A stretch of DNA of 64,000 nucleotides from Micromonospora ferruginea (GCF_013694245.2 NZ_CP059322.2:6455001-6519000); one strand, 5' to 3'. Positions 32,869-42,249 are shown, counted from the stretch's first letter. Notes: a model not told the origin generated them from the sequence alone. Translations and numbers: made by a program.

Positions 32869-33377
32869 CCGGCCCGCTCGTCCGTCGCGCCGAGCCGGCG
32901 GACTTCCCGGCGGTGGCCCGCCTGACGGTGGCCGCGTACGAGGCGGACGGCCAGCTCAAGGCCGAGAACGGGTACGCGGCGGTGCTCGCCGACGTGGCCG
33001 GCCGGGCGGGGACCGGCGAGGTGCTGGTCGCGGTGGACGAGGCAGGCGGCGACGTGCTCGGTTCGGTGACGTTCGTGCTGTCCGGCACGCCGTACGCGGA
33101 ACTCGCCGGGCCGGGCGAGGCGGAGTTCCGGATGCTGGCGGTCGACCCGGCCGCGCAGGGTCGGGGCGCGGGCGCGGCGCTGGCGCGGGCGTGTGTGGCG
33201 CGCGCCGCCGAGCTGGGGTGCGCGGCGGTGGTGATCTGCGTGCGGGCCGGTATGTCGGCGAGCGCGCGACGCCTCTACGGCCGGCTCGGGTTCGTGCGCG
33301 CGCCGGAGAAGGACTGGGCCCCGGCGCCCGGAGTCGATCTGCTCGGCCTGCGGCTGGACCTGACCGCCGCCCGCTGA
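32865..33377 (+). CDS. GNAT-family N-acetyltransferase
   Basis: 170 residues from TTG 32865 overlapping the stop of the carrier gene (TTGA), indicating coupling. The acetyl-CoA loop (about 92-104, RMLAVDPAAQGRGAGAAL) is clear, and the preceding strand (SVTFVLSGTP) fits the fold. Substrate unknown. It converges on the TetR gene with 10 nt between stops. Confidence 0.88.
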   Translation: MTGPLVRRAEPADFPAVARLTVAAYEADGQLKAENGYAAVLADVAGRAGTGEVLVAVDEAGGDVLGSVTFVLSGTPYAELAGPGEAEFRMLAVDPAAQGRGAGAALARACVARAAELGCAAVVICVRAGMSASARRLYGRLGFVRAPEKDWAPAPGVDLLGLRLDLTAAR

Positions 33378-33387
33378 GCGGGGCGGA

Positions 33388-33957
33388 TCAGTCGCCCTCG
33401 CCGATCTTCGCGAGCAGCTCGTCGGCGACCTCCAGCGCGATCTTCTTGCGCTCCTCGTCGGTGACGCCCGGCGCGCGCACCGCGAACCAACTGCTGTGCA
33501 CCGCGAACAGGGTGAGCGCGGCGCGCAGTTGCGCGGCGGGCGAGTCGTCGCCGCGGCTCAGCTCGCCGGCCAGCCGCATCATCCGGTCGCGCATCTGCTG
33601 GCCGACGACGAGGCTCTTGAGCACGGTCTGGTTCTGCTCGAAGAAGCGCATCACCTTGGGCAGCTCGCCGGCGAACATGCTGTCCGCGTAGCGGCCGATG
33701 AGGGTGCGTCGGGTGGCCAGCGTGGCCGGTTGCTCGGCGGCCCAGGCGATCAGCTCGTCCATCTGGCGAAGGCGGTCGTCGGCGAAGCTGGCGACGATCT
33801 CGTCCTTGCTCTTGAAGTGGTAGTAGAGCGCGGCCTTGGTGACGTTGAGTCGTTCGGCGATCTCCCGCAGCGAGGTCTTCTCGTAGCCCTGCTCGGTGAA
33901 GAGCTCCAGCGCGACGGCCTGGATCCGGTGCCGCGTGCCGCCTGTGCTCTCGCTCAC
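33388..33957 (-). CDS. TetR-family repressor
   Basis: 189 residues from GTG 33957 (GGAAGGTG 8 nt upstream). An N-terminal HTH (ALELFTEQGYEKTSLREIAE then LNVTKAALYYHFKSKDEI) is followed by a helical ligand domain. It is divergent from an MFS exporter, and CTTACC/GGTAAG in the gap is a plausible operator, so it most likely represses the exporter and itself, released by an exported drug. Confidence 0.93.
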   Translation of the reverse strand: MSESTGGTRHRIQAVALELFTEQGYEKTSLREIAERLNVTKAALYYHFKSKDEIVASFADDRLRQMDELIAWAAEQPATLATRRTLIGRYADSMFAGELPKVMRFFEQNQTVLKSLVVGQQMRDRMMRLAGELSRGDDSPAAQLRAALTLFAVHSSWFAVRAPGVTDEERKKIALEVADELLAKIGEGD

Positions 33958-34002
33958 CCGACCGACACCTTCCAATCCGCTTGACGTTGTCCTCGCCACC
34001 AG

Positions 34003-34022
34003 CTTACCGTGCGGCTGGTAAG
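34003..34022. promoter_or_regulatory. Candidate TetR operator
   Basis: Inverted repeat CTTACC (34003-34008), 8-nt spacer, GGTAAG (34017-34022), between the divergent TetR and MFS genes. Size and position suit a TetR dimer. Confidence 0.55.
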
Positions 34023-34076
34023 GAAACTAGCCGGGCGGCAAGTAAGTCGATCACCGATCTGCGGGGGAGCCTACCC

Positions 34077-35666
34077 ATGAGTCAACCAGCCCCGGTCACC
34101 GCGAGACCCAACGTCCGCGTCGTCCTGTTCGGCCTGATGATCGCGATGATGCTCGCGATGCTCGACAACATGATCGTCAGCACCGCGCTGCCGCGGATCG
34201 TCTTCGAGTTCGGCGGCGCCGACCACTTCACCTGGGTGGTCATCGCCTACGTGCTGGGCACCACGGTCTCCACCCCGATCTGGGGCAAGCTCGGCGACCT
34301 CTACGGCCGCAAGGCGGTCTTCCTCACCGCCGTGGTCATCTTCCTCGTCGGCTCCGCGCTCTGCGGCATGTCCGGCTCCGGCGTCTTCGGCGGCGCCGAC
34401 AACGGCATGATCGAGCTGATCGCGTTCCGGGCGGTGCAGGGCCTCGGCGCGGGTGGCCTGATGGTCGGCGTCATGGCGATCATCGGTGACCTGGTCCCGC
34501 CCCGCGAGCGAGGTCGCTACCAGGGCATGATCGCCGGCATCATGGCCATCGCCATGGTGGCCGGTCCGCTGGCCGGCGGCTTCATCACCGACCACCTCTC
34601 CTGGCGCTGGGCGTTCTACGTCAACCTGCCGCTCGGCGGCGTGGCGCTGCTCGTCCTCGCCACCACCATGCACCTGCCGAAGTACCGCACCGAGCACAAG
34701 ATCGACTGGCTGGGCGCGGGGCTGCTCTCCGTCGGCATCACCGCGATCGTGCTGGTCACCACGTGGGGCGGCAACGAGTACGCGTGGGCCTCGCCGCAGA
34801 TCCTCGGCCTGGTCGCGCTGGCGGTGGTCACCCTGGCCGCGTTCGCGCTCGTGGAGCGGCGGGTGCCCGAGCCGATCCTGCCGCTGGGCCTGTTCGCCAA
34901 CCGCAACTTCGCGCTCATCTCGGTGATCGGCTTCCTGCTCGGCTTCGCCATGTTCGGCGCGATGAACTTCCTGCCGCTCTACCAGCAGACCGTGCAGGGC
35001 GCCTCGGCCACCAACAGCGGCCTGCTGCTGCTCCCGCTGATGTTCGGCATGCTCGTGGTCTCGCTCGTGGTCGGCCGGGCGATCACCAAGACCGGTCGCT
35101 ACCGCGCCTTCCCGATCATCGGTGGCGTGGTGATGGCGCTCGGCATGGGCCTGCTCAGCCTGCTCGACCTGAACACCAGCAAGGCGCAGTCCTCGCTCTA
35201 CATGGTGGTGCTCGGCGTCGGCATGGGCTTCCTCATGCAGACCTCGATGCTGATCGCGCAGAACAGCGTCGAGCAGAAGGACCTGGGCGCGGCGAGCGGC
35301 GCGGCCACCTTCTTCCGGTCCATCGGCGGCTCGTTCGGCGTCTCGCTCTTCGGCGCCATCTTCGCCAACCGGCTCGCCGACTCGGCGGCCGGTCCGGCGC
35401 TCGCCGGCAAGGGCGGCGGCGAGGGCGGCGCGCTGGACCTGGAGGCGCTGCGGAAGCTCACCGGCCCGGCCCGGGAGCTGGTGCTCGGCGCGCTCTCCGA
35501 CGCCATCTCGCACGTGTTCCTCTGGGCGGTCTTCTTCACCGTGGCGGTCCCGGTGCTCGCCTGGTTCATCAAGGAGGTGCCGCTGCGCGCGACGAACGAC
35601 GTCCCGCCCGCCGGCGCCACGCCGGAGGACGAGGCCGAGATCGCCCTCGGCAAAGCCCCGGTCTGA
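34077..35666 (+). CDS. MFS multidrug exporter (DHA2, 14-TM type)
   Basis: 529 residues from ATG 34077 (GGGGAG at 34063-34068). The membrane pattern suits 14 helices; conserved DHA2 elements are LDNMIVSTALPRI (about 23-35, the motif D1 analogue), GKLGDLYGRK (motif A) and RERGRYQGMIAGIMAIAMVA (motif C region near 143-165). Exports drugs or dyes using the proton gradient. Divergent control by the TetR gene is likely. Its stop is followed at once by a 54-bp repeat. Confidence 0.92.
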   Translation: MSQPAPVTARPNVRVVLFGLMIAMMLAMLDNMIVSTALPRIVFEFGGADHFTWVVIAYVLGTTVSTPIWGKLGDLYGRKAVFLTAVVIFLVGSALCGMSGSGVFGGADNGMIELIAFRAVQGLGAGGLMVGVMAIIGDLVPPRERGRYQGMIAGIMAIAMVAGPLAGGFITDHLSWRWAFYVNLPLGGVALLVLATTMHLPKYRTEHKIDWLGAGLLSVGITAIVLVTTWGGNEYAWASPQILGLVALAVVTLAAFALVERRVPEPILPLGLFANRNFALISVIGFLLGFAMFGAMNFLPLYQQTVQGASATNSGLLLLPLMFGMLVVSLVVGRAITKTGRYRAFPIIGGVVMALGMGLLSLLDLNTSKAQSSLYMVVLGVGMGFLMQTSMLIAQNSVEQKDLGAASGAATFFRSIGGSFGVSLFGAIFANRLADSAAGPALAGKGGGEGGALDLEALRKLTGPARELVLGALSDAISHVFLWAVFFTVAVPVLAWFIKEVPLRATNDVPPAGATPEDEAEIALGKAPV

Positions 35667-35668
35667 AG

Positions 35669-35722
35669 GTAAGGAGGGGCCCCCGCTTAACGCCTGGCGT
35701 TGTAGAGGGGCCCCTTCCTAAC
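35669..35722 (+). repeat. 54-bp double-palindrome repeat, copy 2
   Basis: Forward orientation. It starts 3 nt after the MFS stop and ends 40 nt before the TPR gene stop (convergent). GTAAGGAGGGGCCCC at the left, GGGGCCCC at the right and CTAAC at the end. Confidence 0.9.
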
Positions 35723-35761
35723 ACCCGCCCGCGCCGGGCAACCCGCGCGGCGAGCGCGCGC

Positions 35762-37375
35762 TCAGGTGCGGCGGCGGAACAGGCCGGTGAGGCGTCGCCA
35801 CAGGCGGCGCAGCGGGCCGGCCCCGGCGTCGGCCACCACCGCTTCGGCCACCGCGCGGGCCGCCGGGTCGAGGGCCGGGGTGGCCCGGGCCAGGTGTGCC
35901 AGCGACACCGCCGCCGGGGTACGCCGCGCGGCGCCGGTCGCCACCCCGGCGAGCCGCCCGGCCACCACCGAGGCCACGTCGGCGCGTACGGCCGGGTCCA
36001 CCCAGGCGGCGGTGACCAGGGCGAACAGGGCTGCCTCGGCGACCGGGCCGGGTTCACCGGCGGCGAGTTCGCGCAGCACCCGGCGGCGGGTCGACTCCGT
36101 CCACGGCTCGTCGGTGCGATGGTGCAGCAGGCCGAGGCAGGCCCAGACCTGCGCGCAGCGCGCCCAGAGCGCGGGGTCCTGGTCGCCGAGCACCCGGCCC
36201 AGCGCGGTCGACGGCGCGTCCGGCGGGTACGCCAGCAGGCCGCGCAGGTCGGCGAGGTCCAGCGTGGCCAGTCCGACCGCGGCGTCGTACGCGGCCGGCG
36301 GGTGCGGCCAGGCCGGATGGGCCAGTTGCTGGAGCCGCCGTACCGCGTTCGCGGACGGGCGGGCGACGTCGGCGGGCGGCGCGGGGACCGGGTCCGGGCC
36401 GGCCGGGGTCACCTGGCCGAGCCACGGGCGGCCACGGCAGCACTCGGCGAGGTCCCCGTGCTCGTGCGAGTCGTCCGGGTGGTCGCGGACGAAGTCGGCG
36501 AGCGCCACCAGGTGGTCCACGTCGCCGTCGCGCTGGAAGCGCAGCCGGTGCGCGGTGTGCACGGCGCAGTCGAAGGTGGCGTCCCGGGCCAGTGCCCGGT
36601 CGACCCACGCCAGTGCCTCGTCGAGCCGGCCGTGGTCGGCGAGCGTGCCGGCGATGTCCGCGTAGACCGCCAGGTCGTCCGGGTCGAGCGCGACCGCGCG
36701 TTCCAGCGCGTCGAGCGCGTCGGTGGTGCGGCCGGCGCTGCGGTACGCGTACCCGAGCCACACCTCGCCGAGTTTGGTGGGCTCCGCGCGTACCCCACGG
36801 GTGGCCCAGCCGACGGCGAGGGCGACCTCGCCGAGGCGCCGGGCCAGCGCGGACGCCGCCCCGAGCAGCAGTGGGTGGGCCGGGTGCACGGTGATCGCGT
36901 TGCGGGCCAGGGTGAGGTAGGGCAGCAGCGGCTCGTGCAACCGGCGTGGCACGGGGTCGGGCGTGGCCGCGCAGACCTGCATGAGGATCCGGGCGGTGCG
37001 TTCCGGGTCGAGCCGTTCGGGCAGGTCGGCGGCGGTCACCCAGGGCACGGCGGCCCACGGCGCGCCGGGTGCGTAGCCGGTGGCGGCGGCCAGCAGGTCG
37101 AGCCCCTCGGCGGGGCGGCCGGCGGCGGCGAGCAGGTGCGCCCGGGCCACCACGGCCCCGACGAAGGCGTGCTGGCCGAGCGGGAAGAGGTCCAGGTCGC
37201 CGCCGCTGGCCGCGGCGAGCCGGGCCAGCGTCTCGTGCGCCTCGGGCAACGTGGGGGAGCGCACCAGCGCGGCGGCGACGTGGTCGGCGGCGTGTCGGAG
37301 GTCGCCCTCGCCCAGCGCCAGCCGGGCCAGCGCGAGCTCCTCCTCCGCGGAGAGCGCGGCGTCGTCGTCGGGCAC
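35762..37375 (-). CDS. TPR-repeat protein
   Basis: 537 residues from GTG 37375 (AGAGGA just upstream). TPR-like helical pairs are visible around residues 15-60, 220-260 and 265-300 (AYRSAGRTTDALDALERAVALDPDD, DHGRLDEALAWVDRALARDA). The second half is Ala/Arg-rich helical sequence of unclear family. No signal peptide. Role unknown; its divergent neighbour is a SIS-domain gene. Confidence 0.75.
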   Translation of the reverse strand: MPDDDAALSAEEELALARLALGEGDLRHAADHVAAALVRSPTLPEAHETLARLAAASGGDLDLFPLGQHAFVGAVVARAHLLAAAGRPAEGLDLLAAATGYAPGAPWAAVPWVTAADLPERLDPERTARILMQVCAATPDPVPRRLHEPLLPYLTLARNAITVHPAHPLLLGAASALARRLGEVALAVGWATRGVRAEPTKLGEVWLGYAYRSAGRTTDALDALERAVALDPDDLAVYADIAGTLADHGRLDEALAWVDRALARDATFDCAVHTAHRLRFQRDGDVDHLVALADFVRDHPDDSHEHGDLAECCRGRPWLGQVTPAGPDPVPAPPADVARPSANAVRRLQQLAHPAWPHPPAAYDAAVGLATLDLADLRGLLAYPPDAPSTALGRVLGDQDPALWARCAQVWACLGLLHHRTDEPWTESTRRRVLRELAAGEPGPVAEAALFALVTAAWVDPAVRADVASVVAGRLAGVATGAARRTPAAVSLAHLARATPALDPAARAVAEAVVADAGAGPLRRLWRRLTGLFRRRT

Positions 37376-37544
37376 GTCGTCCTCTCGTCGCGGCGGGTGG
37401 GTCGGTTCAGCCGGGCCAGCGTAGGGGATCTTGCCAACCAATGGTGATCCACTGCGCATTAGTGTTCGTTGCTTTGCTTCGATCGGCTGAAACGTGCAAG
37501 ACTGAGCATCGAACGCGCGGCAATCGCGCAGAAGGGGGTGCTGG

Positions 37545-38594
37545 GTGACGCGTCCAGGGGCCGGAATGGCCACCGACATCGACGAGCAGCCGGCCGGCTA
37601 CGAGCGCCTGCTCTCCGCCGAGCACGCCACCGCGATCGCCCGGGTCGCGGCGGCCGTCGCGCAGCGGCGACCCCGCCACGTGGTCTTCACCGCCCGGGGC
37701 ACCTCCGACCACGCCGCGCTCTACGCCGCCTACCTCACCGAGATCCGCCTCGGCCTCCCCGCCGGACTGGCCTCGCCCAGCGCGGTCACCCTCTTCGGCG
37801 CCCGCCCCGACCTCTCCGACGCGCTCGTCGTCGGCGTCAGCCAGAGCGGCGGCTCGCCCGACCTCGCCGAGGTGCTCCGGGTGGCGCGGGCCTCCGGCGC
37901 GCTCACCCTCGCGGTCACCAACAACCCCGACTCGCCGCTGGTGGAGACCGCCGAGCTGAGCGTGGACATCGCCGCCGGCCACGAGCGCGCGGTCGCCGCC
38001 ACCAAGACCTACACCGCCGAGCTGCTCGCGCTGCTCATGCTCGTCGAGGGGGTACGCGCCGGCGACGGCACGCTGCCCGCCGAGGAACGGGCCGCGCTGG
38101 CCCGGCTGCCCGAGCTGGCCGCCCGTACGCTCGCCGACGACACCCCGGCCCGGCTCGCCCCGCGCTACCGGTTCGCCGGCCAGCTCGTCACCACCGGTCG
38201 GGGCTACGCGTACCCGACCGCCCAGGAGGCGGCGCTGAAGCTGATGGAGACGTCCTACCTGCCGGCGCTCGCCTTCTCCGGCGCCGACCTGCTGCACGGC
38301 CCGCTCGCCATGACCGACCCGGACGTGCCGGTGCTGGCCGTGGTCGGCTCCGGCCCCGGTGGCACGTCGATGCGCGAGGTGCTGCCCCGGCTCGGCGAGC
38401 GCCGCGCCGACGTGGTGGTGGTCGGCTCCGCCGACGTCGGCACCACCCGGATGGCGGTGCCGGACGTCGACGAGCGCTACGCGCCGCTGCTCGACATCCT
38501 TCCGCTGCAACGGCTCGCCCTGTCCCTGGCGCTGGCCCGGGGCGAGGACCCGGACGCACCACGCGGTTTGAAGAAGGTCACGGCGACGATGTGA
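37545..38594 (+). CDS. SIS-domain sugar-isomerase-like protein
   Basis: 349 residues from GTG 37545 with GAAGGGGG 6 nt before it. Two SIS domains: ARGTSDHAALYAAYL and VGVSQSGGSPDLAEVL in the first, GRGYAYPTAQEAALKLMETS and LLHGPLAMTDPD in the second, the pattern of the GlmS isomerase half without the glutaminase. It probably acts on an amino-sugar phosphate. The intergenic region before it is A/T-richer, with TTGCTTTGCTTCG, possibly a regulator site. A histidine kinase gene follows 24 nt later. Confidence 0.88.
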   Translation: MTRPGAGMATDIDEQPAGYERLLSAEHATAIARVAAAVAQRRPRHVVFTARGTSDHAALYAAYLTEIRLGLPAGLASPSAVTLFGARPDLSDALVVGVSQSGGSPDLAEVLRVARASGALTLAVTNNPDSPLVETAELSVDIAAGHERAVAATKTYTAELLALLMLVEGVRAGDGTLPAEERAALARLPELAARTLADDTPARLAPRYRFAGQLVTTGRGYAYPTAQEAALKLMETSYLPALAFSGADLLHGPLAMTDPDVPVLAVVGSGPGGTSMREVLPRLGERRADVVVVGSADVGTTRMAVPDVDERYAPLLDILPLQRLALSLALARGEDPDAPRGLKKVTATM

Positions 38595-38618
38595 GCCCGG
38601 CGTGGCACGCTGTGGGGC

Positions 38619-40181
38619 GTGTCCACCCTCCGTGACCTCGCCGAGGAGCACACCGCGCTCCGGCCGGCGGACATCGACCACCTGCACCGGATCGCCGGTG
38701 ACTGGCAACTGCTGTCCGACCTCTCCTTCGCCGACCTGCTGCTCTGGGTGCCGGTGGACGGCGACGGCACCTTCCTCTGCGTGGCCCAGGTGCGCCCGAC
38801 CACCGCCCCGACCGCCTACCTGGACGACCAGGTCGGCCGGATCGTCGGCGGCCCCGAGGTGGCGCACCTGGAGGTCGCCCACCGGCAGGGGCGGATCTGG
38901 CGGGAGGGCGACCCGGTCTGGTACGGCGACGTGCCGGCCCGGCACGAGGCCATCCCGGTAAGGCTGCGTACCGGCGACGGGGAGAACGGCGAGGTGATCG
39001 CCGTGGTCGGGCGGGACACCAACCTCTCCACCGCGCGCACGCCGAGCCAGCTCGAACTCAACTATCTGACCACCGCCGACGACCTGGCCCAGATGATCGC
39101 CGACGGCACGTTCCCGCCGCCCCGACACCCCGGCGAGACCACCTCCGCGCCCCGGGTCGGCGACGGCCTGGTGCGGCTGGACGCCAACGGCAAGGTCACC
39201 TACGCCAGCCCGAACGCGCAGTCCGCGTACCGCCGGCTGGGCTACGCCTCCCACCTGGTCGGGGAGGACCTGGCCAAGCTGCACCGCCGGCTGGCCGGCG
39301 ACCCCCTCGACGGCACCGAGGCGGGCAACGCGGTGCTCGCCGCGCTGCGCGGCGAGGCCCCGCCCCGCCGCGAGATCGACGCCCGGGGGGCCACCATGCT
39401 GACCCGGGCGCTGCCGCTGATGCCCGCCGGAGTGCCGATCGGCGCGCTGGTGCTGGTCCGCGACATCACCGAGGTACGCCGCCGCGACCGCGCCCTGATC
39501 ACCAAGGACGCCACCATCCGGGAGATCCACCACCGGGTGAAGAACAACCTGCAGACCGTCGCCGCGCTGCTGCGCCTCCAGGCCCGCCGGGTGGCCATGC
39601 CGGAGGCCCGGGTCGCGCTGGAGGAGTCGGTACGCCGGGTCGCCTCCATCGCGCTGGTGCACGAGACGCTCTCCATGTCCTCCGACGAGGCGGTCGAGTT
39701 CGACGGCATCGTGGACCGGGTGGCCAGCGCCGCGACCGAGGTGGCCGCCACCGAGGTGACCGTCGGCATGCGCCGCAGGGGCAGCTTCGGCGTGCTCCCC
39801 GCCGAGATCGCCACCTCGCTGGTGATGGTGCTCAACGAGTTGCTGCTCAACGCCGTGGAGCACGGCTTCCCACCGGCCGACGAGGAGGCCGCTCCGGCCG
39901 CGCCGGACGCGCCCCGACCGGAGGTGGTCGTCTCGGTGCACCGGCTGCGCAAGGAACTGCACGTCTCGGTCACCGACAACGGCCGGGGCCTGCCCGAGCA
40001 GTTCGACGCCGAGCGCGGCGGCAACCTCGGCCTCCAGATCGTCCGGGCGCTGGTCACCGGCGAGCTACGCGGCACCATCGCGTTGCGCGACGGCGCGGCG
40101 GGTGGCACCGAGGCGGTCCTCGTCGTTCCGCTGGCCCGGGGCACCACCGACCGCCTCACCGGGCGAGCAGGGCCACCGTGA
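38619..40181 (+). CDS. pdtaS: Sensor histidine kinase PdtaS-like (HisKA_2)
   Basis: 520 residues from GTG 38619. An N-terminal GAF-like domain (about 30-135), a PAS-like domain (about 175-290) and a HisKA_2 box IREIHHRVKNNLQTVAALLR followed by an HATPase with LNELLLNAVEHGF and DNGRGLPEQFDAE. It is soluble. PdtaS signals to the antitermination regulator PdtaR, which is not encoded in this window. Its 3' end overlaps the convergent GT39 gene by 26 bp. Confidence 0.9.
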   Translation: MSTLRDLAEEHTALRPADIDHLHRIAGDWQLLSDLSFADLLLWVPVDGDGTFLCVAQVRPTTAPTAYLDDQVGRIVGGPEVAHLEVAHRQGRIWREGDPVWYGDVPARHEAIPVRLRTGDGENGEVIAVVGRDTNLSTARTPSQLELNYLTTADDLAQMIADGTFPPPRHPGETTSAPRVGDGLVRLDANGKVTYASPNAQSAYRRLGYASHLVGEDLAKLHRRLAGDPLDGTEAGNAVLAALRGEAPPRREIDARGATMLTRALPLMPAGVPIGALVLVRDITEVRRRDRALITKDATIREIHHRVKNNLQTVAALLRLQARRVAMPEARVALEESVRRVASIALVHETLSMSSDEAVEFDGIVDRVASAATEVAATEVTVGMRRRGSFGVLPAEIATSLVMVLNELLLNAVEHGFPPADEEAAPAAPDAPRPEVVVSVHRLRKELHVSVTDNGRGLPEQFDAERGGNLGLQIVRALVTGELRGTIALRDGAAGGTEAVLVVPLARGTTDRLTGRAGPP

Positions 40182-41943
40182 GGCCCGGGCGGAGCCAGAC
40201 CTGGCGGACCGTGAAGCGGTCGCGCAGCGCCTCGCCCTCGGCGCCGGGCACCGCCGCCAACGGGTTCGCGCGGCGACCGGTGACCACCAGCCAGACCCGG
40301 TCCACGCCGGCCAGGCAGCGGGCCGGGTCGGCGCACTCCACCGCCCAGAGGCTCGCGTCCGCCCGCTGGTCGCGGACCACCAGCACGTCGCGCGGCTGCC
40401 GCGACCCGAGGTGGTACGCCAGACCCAGGTCGGGGAAGAGCCACCCGTCCCGGGGCGAGTAGACGATCGCGTCCCCCGGCCGCTGGCCGGCGGCGACGAT
40501 CCGGGCCGCGCCCGCGTAGTCGACCGGGGCGCTGCGGGGCCACTCGTGGGTCCGGCGCAACGCCGCCTGGTCGGGCAGGCCGAGCAGCCCGGCCAGGGCG
40601 ACCACGGCCACCGCCGCCCCGAGCCGCCCGCCGGCCGGTGCCGTTCGGGCGGGTCCGGTTCCGGCGGGTCCGGTTCCGGCGGGCCGGGTTCCGGCGGGCC
40701 GGGTTCCGGCGGGTCCGGTTCCGGCCGGTCCGGTTCCGGTTCCGGGCGGTGCCGTTCGGGGCGGCCCTGCTCCGGCCAGGGCGGCCCCGGCGAGCACGCA
40801 GGCGAACGGCACGGTGAAGACCAGGTAGCGGGTCACCCAGAGCGGCACCACCGTGCCGGCGGCGAAGAGCAGCAGCACCGGCAGCAGCACGGCGGCCCCG
40901 GGCAGCAGCGCCCGCCGGCCCAGCCGGAGCGCACCGAGCGCGGCGAGCCCCAGCAGGAACCCGCCCACCACGCCGCTCTGCGCCAGCCCGCCGGGCAGTG
41001 CGGCCAGATCCGGCAGGCGCGCCGGGTCGACCCAGTCGAGCTGCCGGCCGCGCTGCCCCCGGGCGACCACCGCCAGCGGCGTGACCAGCACGACGGTCGG
41101 CACCAGTGCCAGCAGCCACCGCCCGAGCACCCGCCGGCCGGATGCCGGTGGCCCGCCCCGATCCCTGCCGGCCACGTCCCTCGGCTCCGTTCCAGGGCCG
41201 CCGGGCGGGTGCGCCTCGTGCTCGTCGGTCACGACCTGCCGTGACACCCGTGGCGTTCCACACGCCGCCGACGTCTCCGGTGACCGGAACGCCATGGGGG
41301 TCTCCCGGGCGCTGTGACACCCATGGCGTTCCACCCACGGTCGATGTCCTGCGGTCAGCAGCACCGCCACGGCGTGCGCGGCGAGCAGGGTGAGCGCGAC
41401 CAGGTGGAGCGGGCCGAGCGCGGCGACCGCGATCGCGTACCCGGCCCAGCGTCGCCACGTGGGCCGGCGCAACGCGTCGACCAGCAACAGCGTGGCGAGC
41501 ACGGCGAGCAGCGTGGCGAGCGCGTACGGGCGGGCCTCCTGCCCGTACCGCGAGGTGGCCGGCAGCACGGCGAACAGCAGCCCGGCCAGCAGCCCGGCCC
41601 GGTCACCGGCGAGGCGCGCGCCGAGCGCGGCGGTCAGCGCGGCGGCGCCGGCCATGGCGAGCGCGGAGGGCAGCCGCAGCGCGGTGGGCGAGGTGCCGGC
41701 CAGCGCGGTCCAGGCGTGCATCAGCAGGTAGTACGGCCCGGTGGCGGCGTCGATGGTGCGGGTCAGCCGGACCAGGTCCGGCAGCGGGCGGGTGGCCGCG
41801 CTCCAGGTGGCCAGCTCGTCCCGCCAGAGCTGCGCGTGCCCGATCCCGACCAGCGTGACCGCGAGCGTGAGCAGCCCCGGAACCGCCCACACCGGCCACC
41901 CGAGGCGGGCCCGGTCCGGCGCAGGCTCGGCGTGACCGCTCAC
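40156..41943 (-). CDS. GT39-like mannosyltransferase-type membrane protein with repeat insertions
   Basis: About 595 residues from GTG 41943. N-terminal LGIGHAQLWRDELATWSAA-type loop with the acidic WRDE pair and many membrane helices match the GT39/ArnT superfamily of polyprenyl-phosphate sugar users. Two unusual segments interrupt it: a hydrophilic loop of about 75 residues containing a triple 21-bp motif (41241-41334) and a Pro-Ala-Gly-Thr repeat from a 15-bp minisatellite (40643-40755). Both preserve frame. It overlaps pdtaS at the 3' ends. Confidence 0.8.
   Translation of the reverse strand: MSGHAEPAPDRARLGWPVWAVPGLLTLAVTLVGIGHAQLWRDELATWSAATRPLPDLVRLTRTIDAATGPYYLLMHAWTALAGTSPTALRLPSALAMAGAAALTAALGARLAGDRAGLLAGLLFAVLPATSRYGQEARPYALATLLAVLATLLLVDALRRPTWRRWAGYAIAVAALGPLHLVALTLLAAHAVAVLLTAGHRPWVERHGCHSARETPMAFRSPETSAACGTPRVSRQVVTDEHEAHPPGGPGTEPRDVAGRDRGGPPASGRRVLGRWLLALVPTVVLVTPLAVVARGQRGRQLDWVDPARLPDLAALPGGLAQSGVVGGFLLGLAALGALRLGRRALLPGAAVLLPVLLLFAAGTVVPLWVTRYLVFTVPFACVLAGAALAGAGPPRTAPPGTGTGPAGTGPAGTRPAGTRPAGTGPAGTGPARTAPAGGRLGAAVAVVALAGLLGLPDQAALRRTHEWPRSAPVDYAGAARIVAAGQRPGDAIVYSPRDGWLFPDLGLAYHLGSRQPRDVLVVRDQRADASLWAVECADPARCLAGVDRVWLVVTGRRANPLAAVPGAEGEALRDRFTVRQVWLRPGLTVALLAR
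40643..40755. repeat. 15-bp minisatellite in the GT39 gene
   Basis: Around seven 15-bp units of the type GTTCCGGCGGGTCCG, coding on the minus strand for tandem PAGTG/PAGTR pentapeptides. Being a multiple of three, changes in copy number would not alter frame. Confidence 0.9.
41241..41334. repeat. Triple 21-bp motif embedded in the GT39 gene
   Basis: GTGACACCCGTGGCGTTCCAC (41241-41261) recurs with one change at 41314-41334, and an inverted, slightly diverged copy lies between (41286-41304, GGAACGCCATGG...). The block is in frame and codes for a hydrophilic loop, suggesting a small palindromic element inserted in the gene. Confidence 0.8.
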
Positions 41944-42249
41944 ACCCCGCAGCCTCACACGCCCACCCACCCCCACCACCCCGCTCCGCCGATTCCACCC
42001 CCACCGGTCCACCCTCCCCGGTCCACCCTCCCCGGTCGATCATGAAGTTGGCGGCATCCGCCGTCCGGTTCGTCACCGCCAACTTCATGATCGACGGGCG
42101 GAGGTGGGGGCGGGGGCGACGGGTGGGGGTGGGGGTGGGGTGATGCTGGTCACGGGGGTGGGGGTGGACGGGTTTCAATAGAGGGTGGAGCGCCCGTGAT
42201 GTGGGATCAGGGGGTCGGGCGGTGGTCGGGCCTGCCGTGGTGTGGCAGC
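41944..42249. other. Intergenic region with hairpin and G/C-skewed tracts
   Basis: No gene. Cytosine-rich CCACCC-type sequence (41946-42030) precedes a GATC-arm hairpin (42035-42095), followed by guanine-rich GGGGGTGGGGGT-type sequence to about 42172. The leader peptide of the sulfur operon begins at 42250. Confidence 0.65.
42035..42095. repeat. Perfect GATC-arm hairpin repeat
   Basis: GTCGATCATGAAGTTGGCGG (42035-42054) and its exact complement (42076-42095) form a 20-bp stem with a 21-nt loop. The arms match the decayed copy at 5351-5411. Confidence 0.9.
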
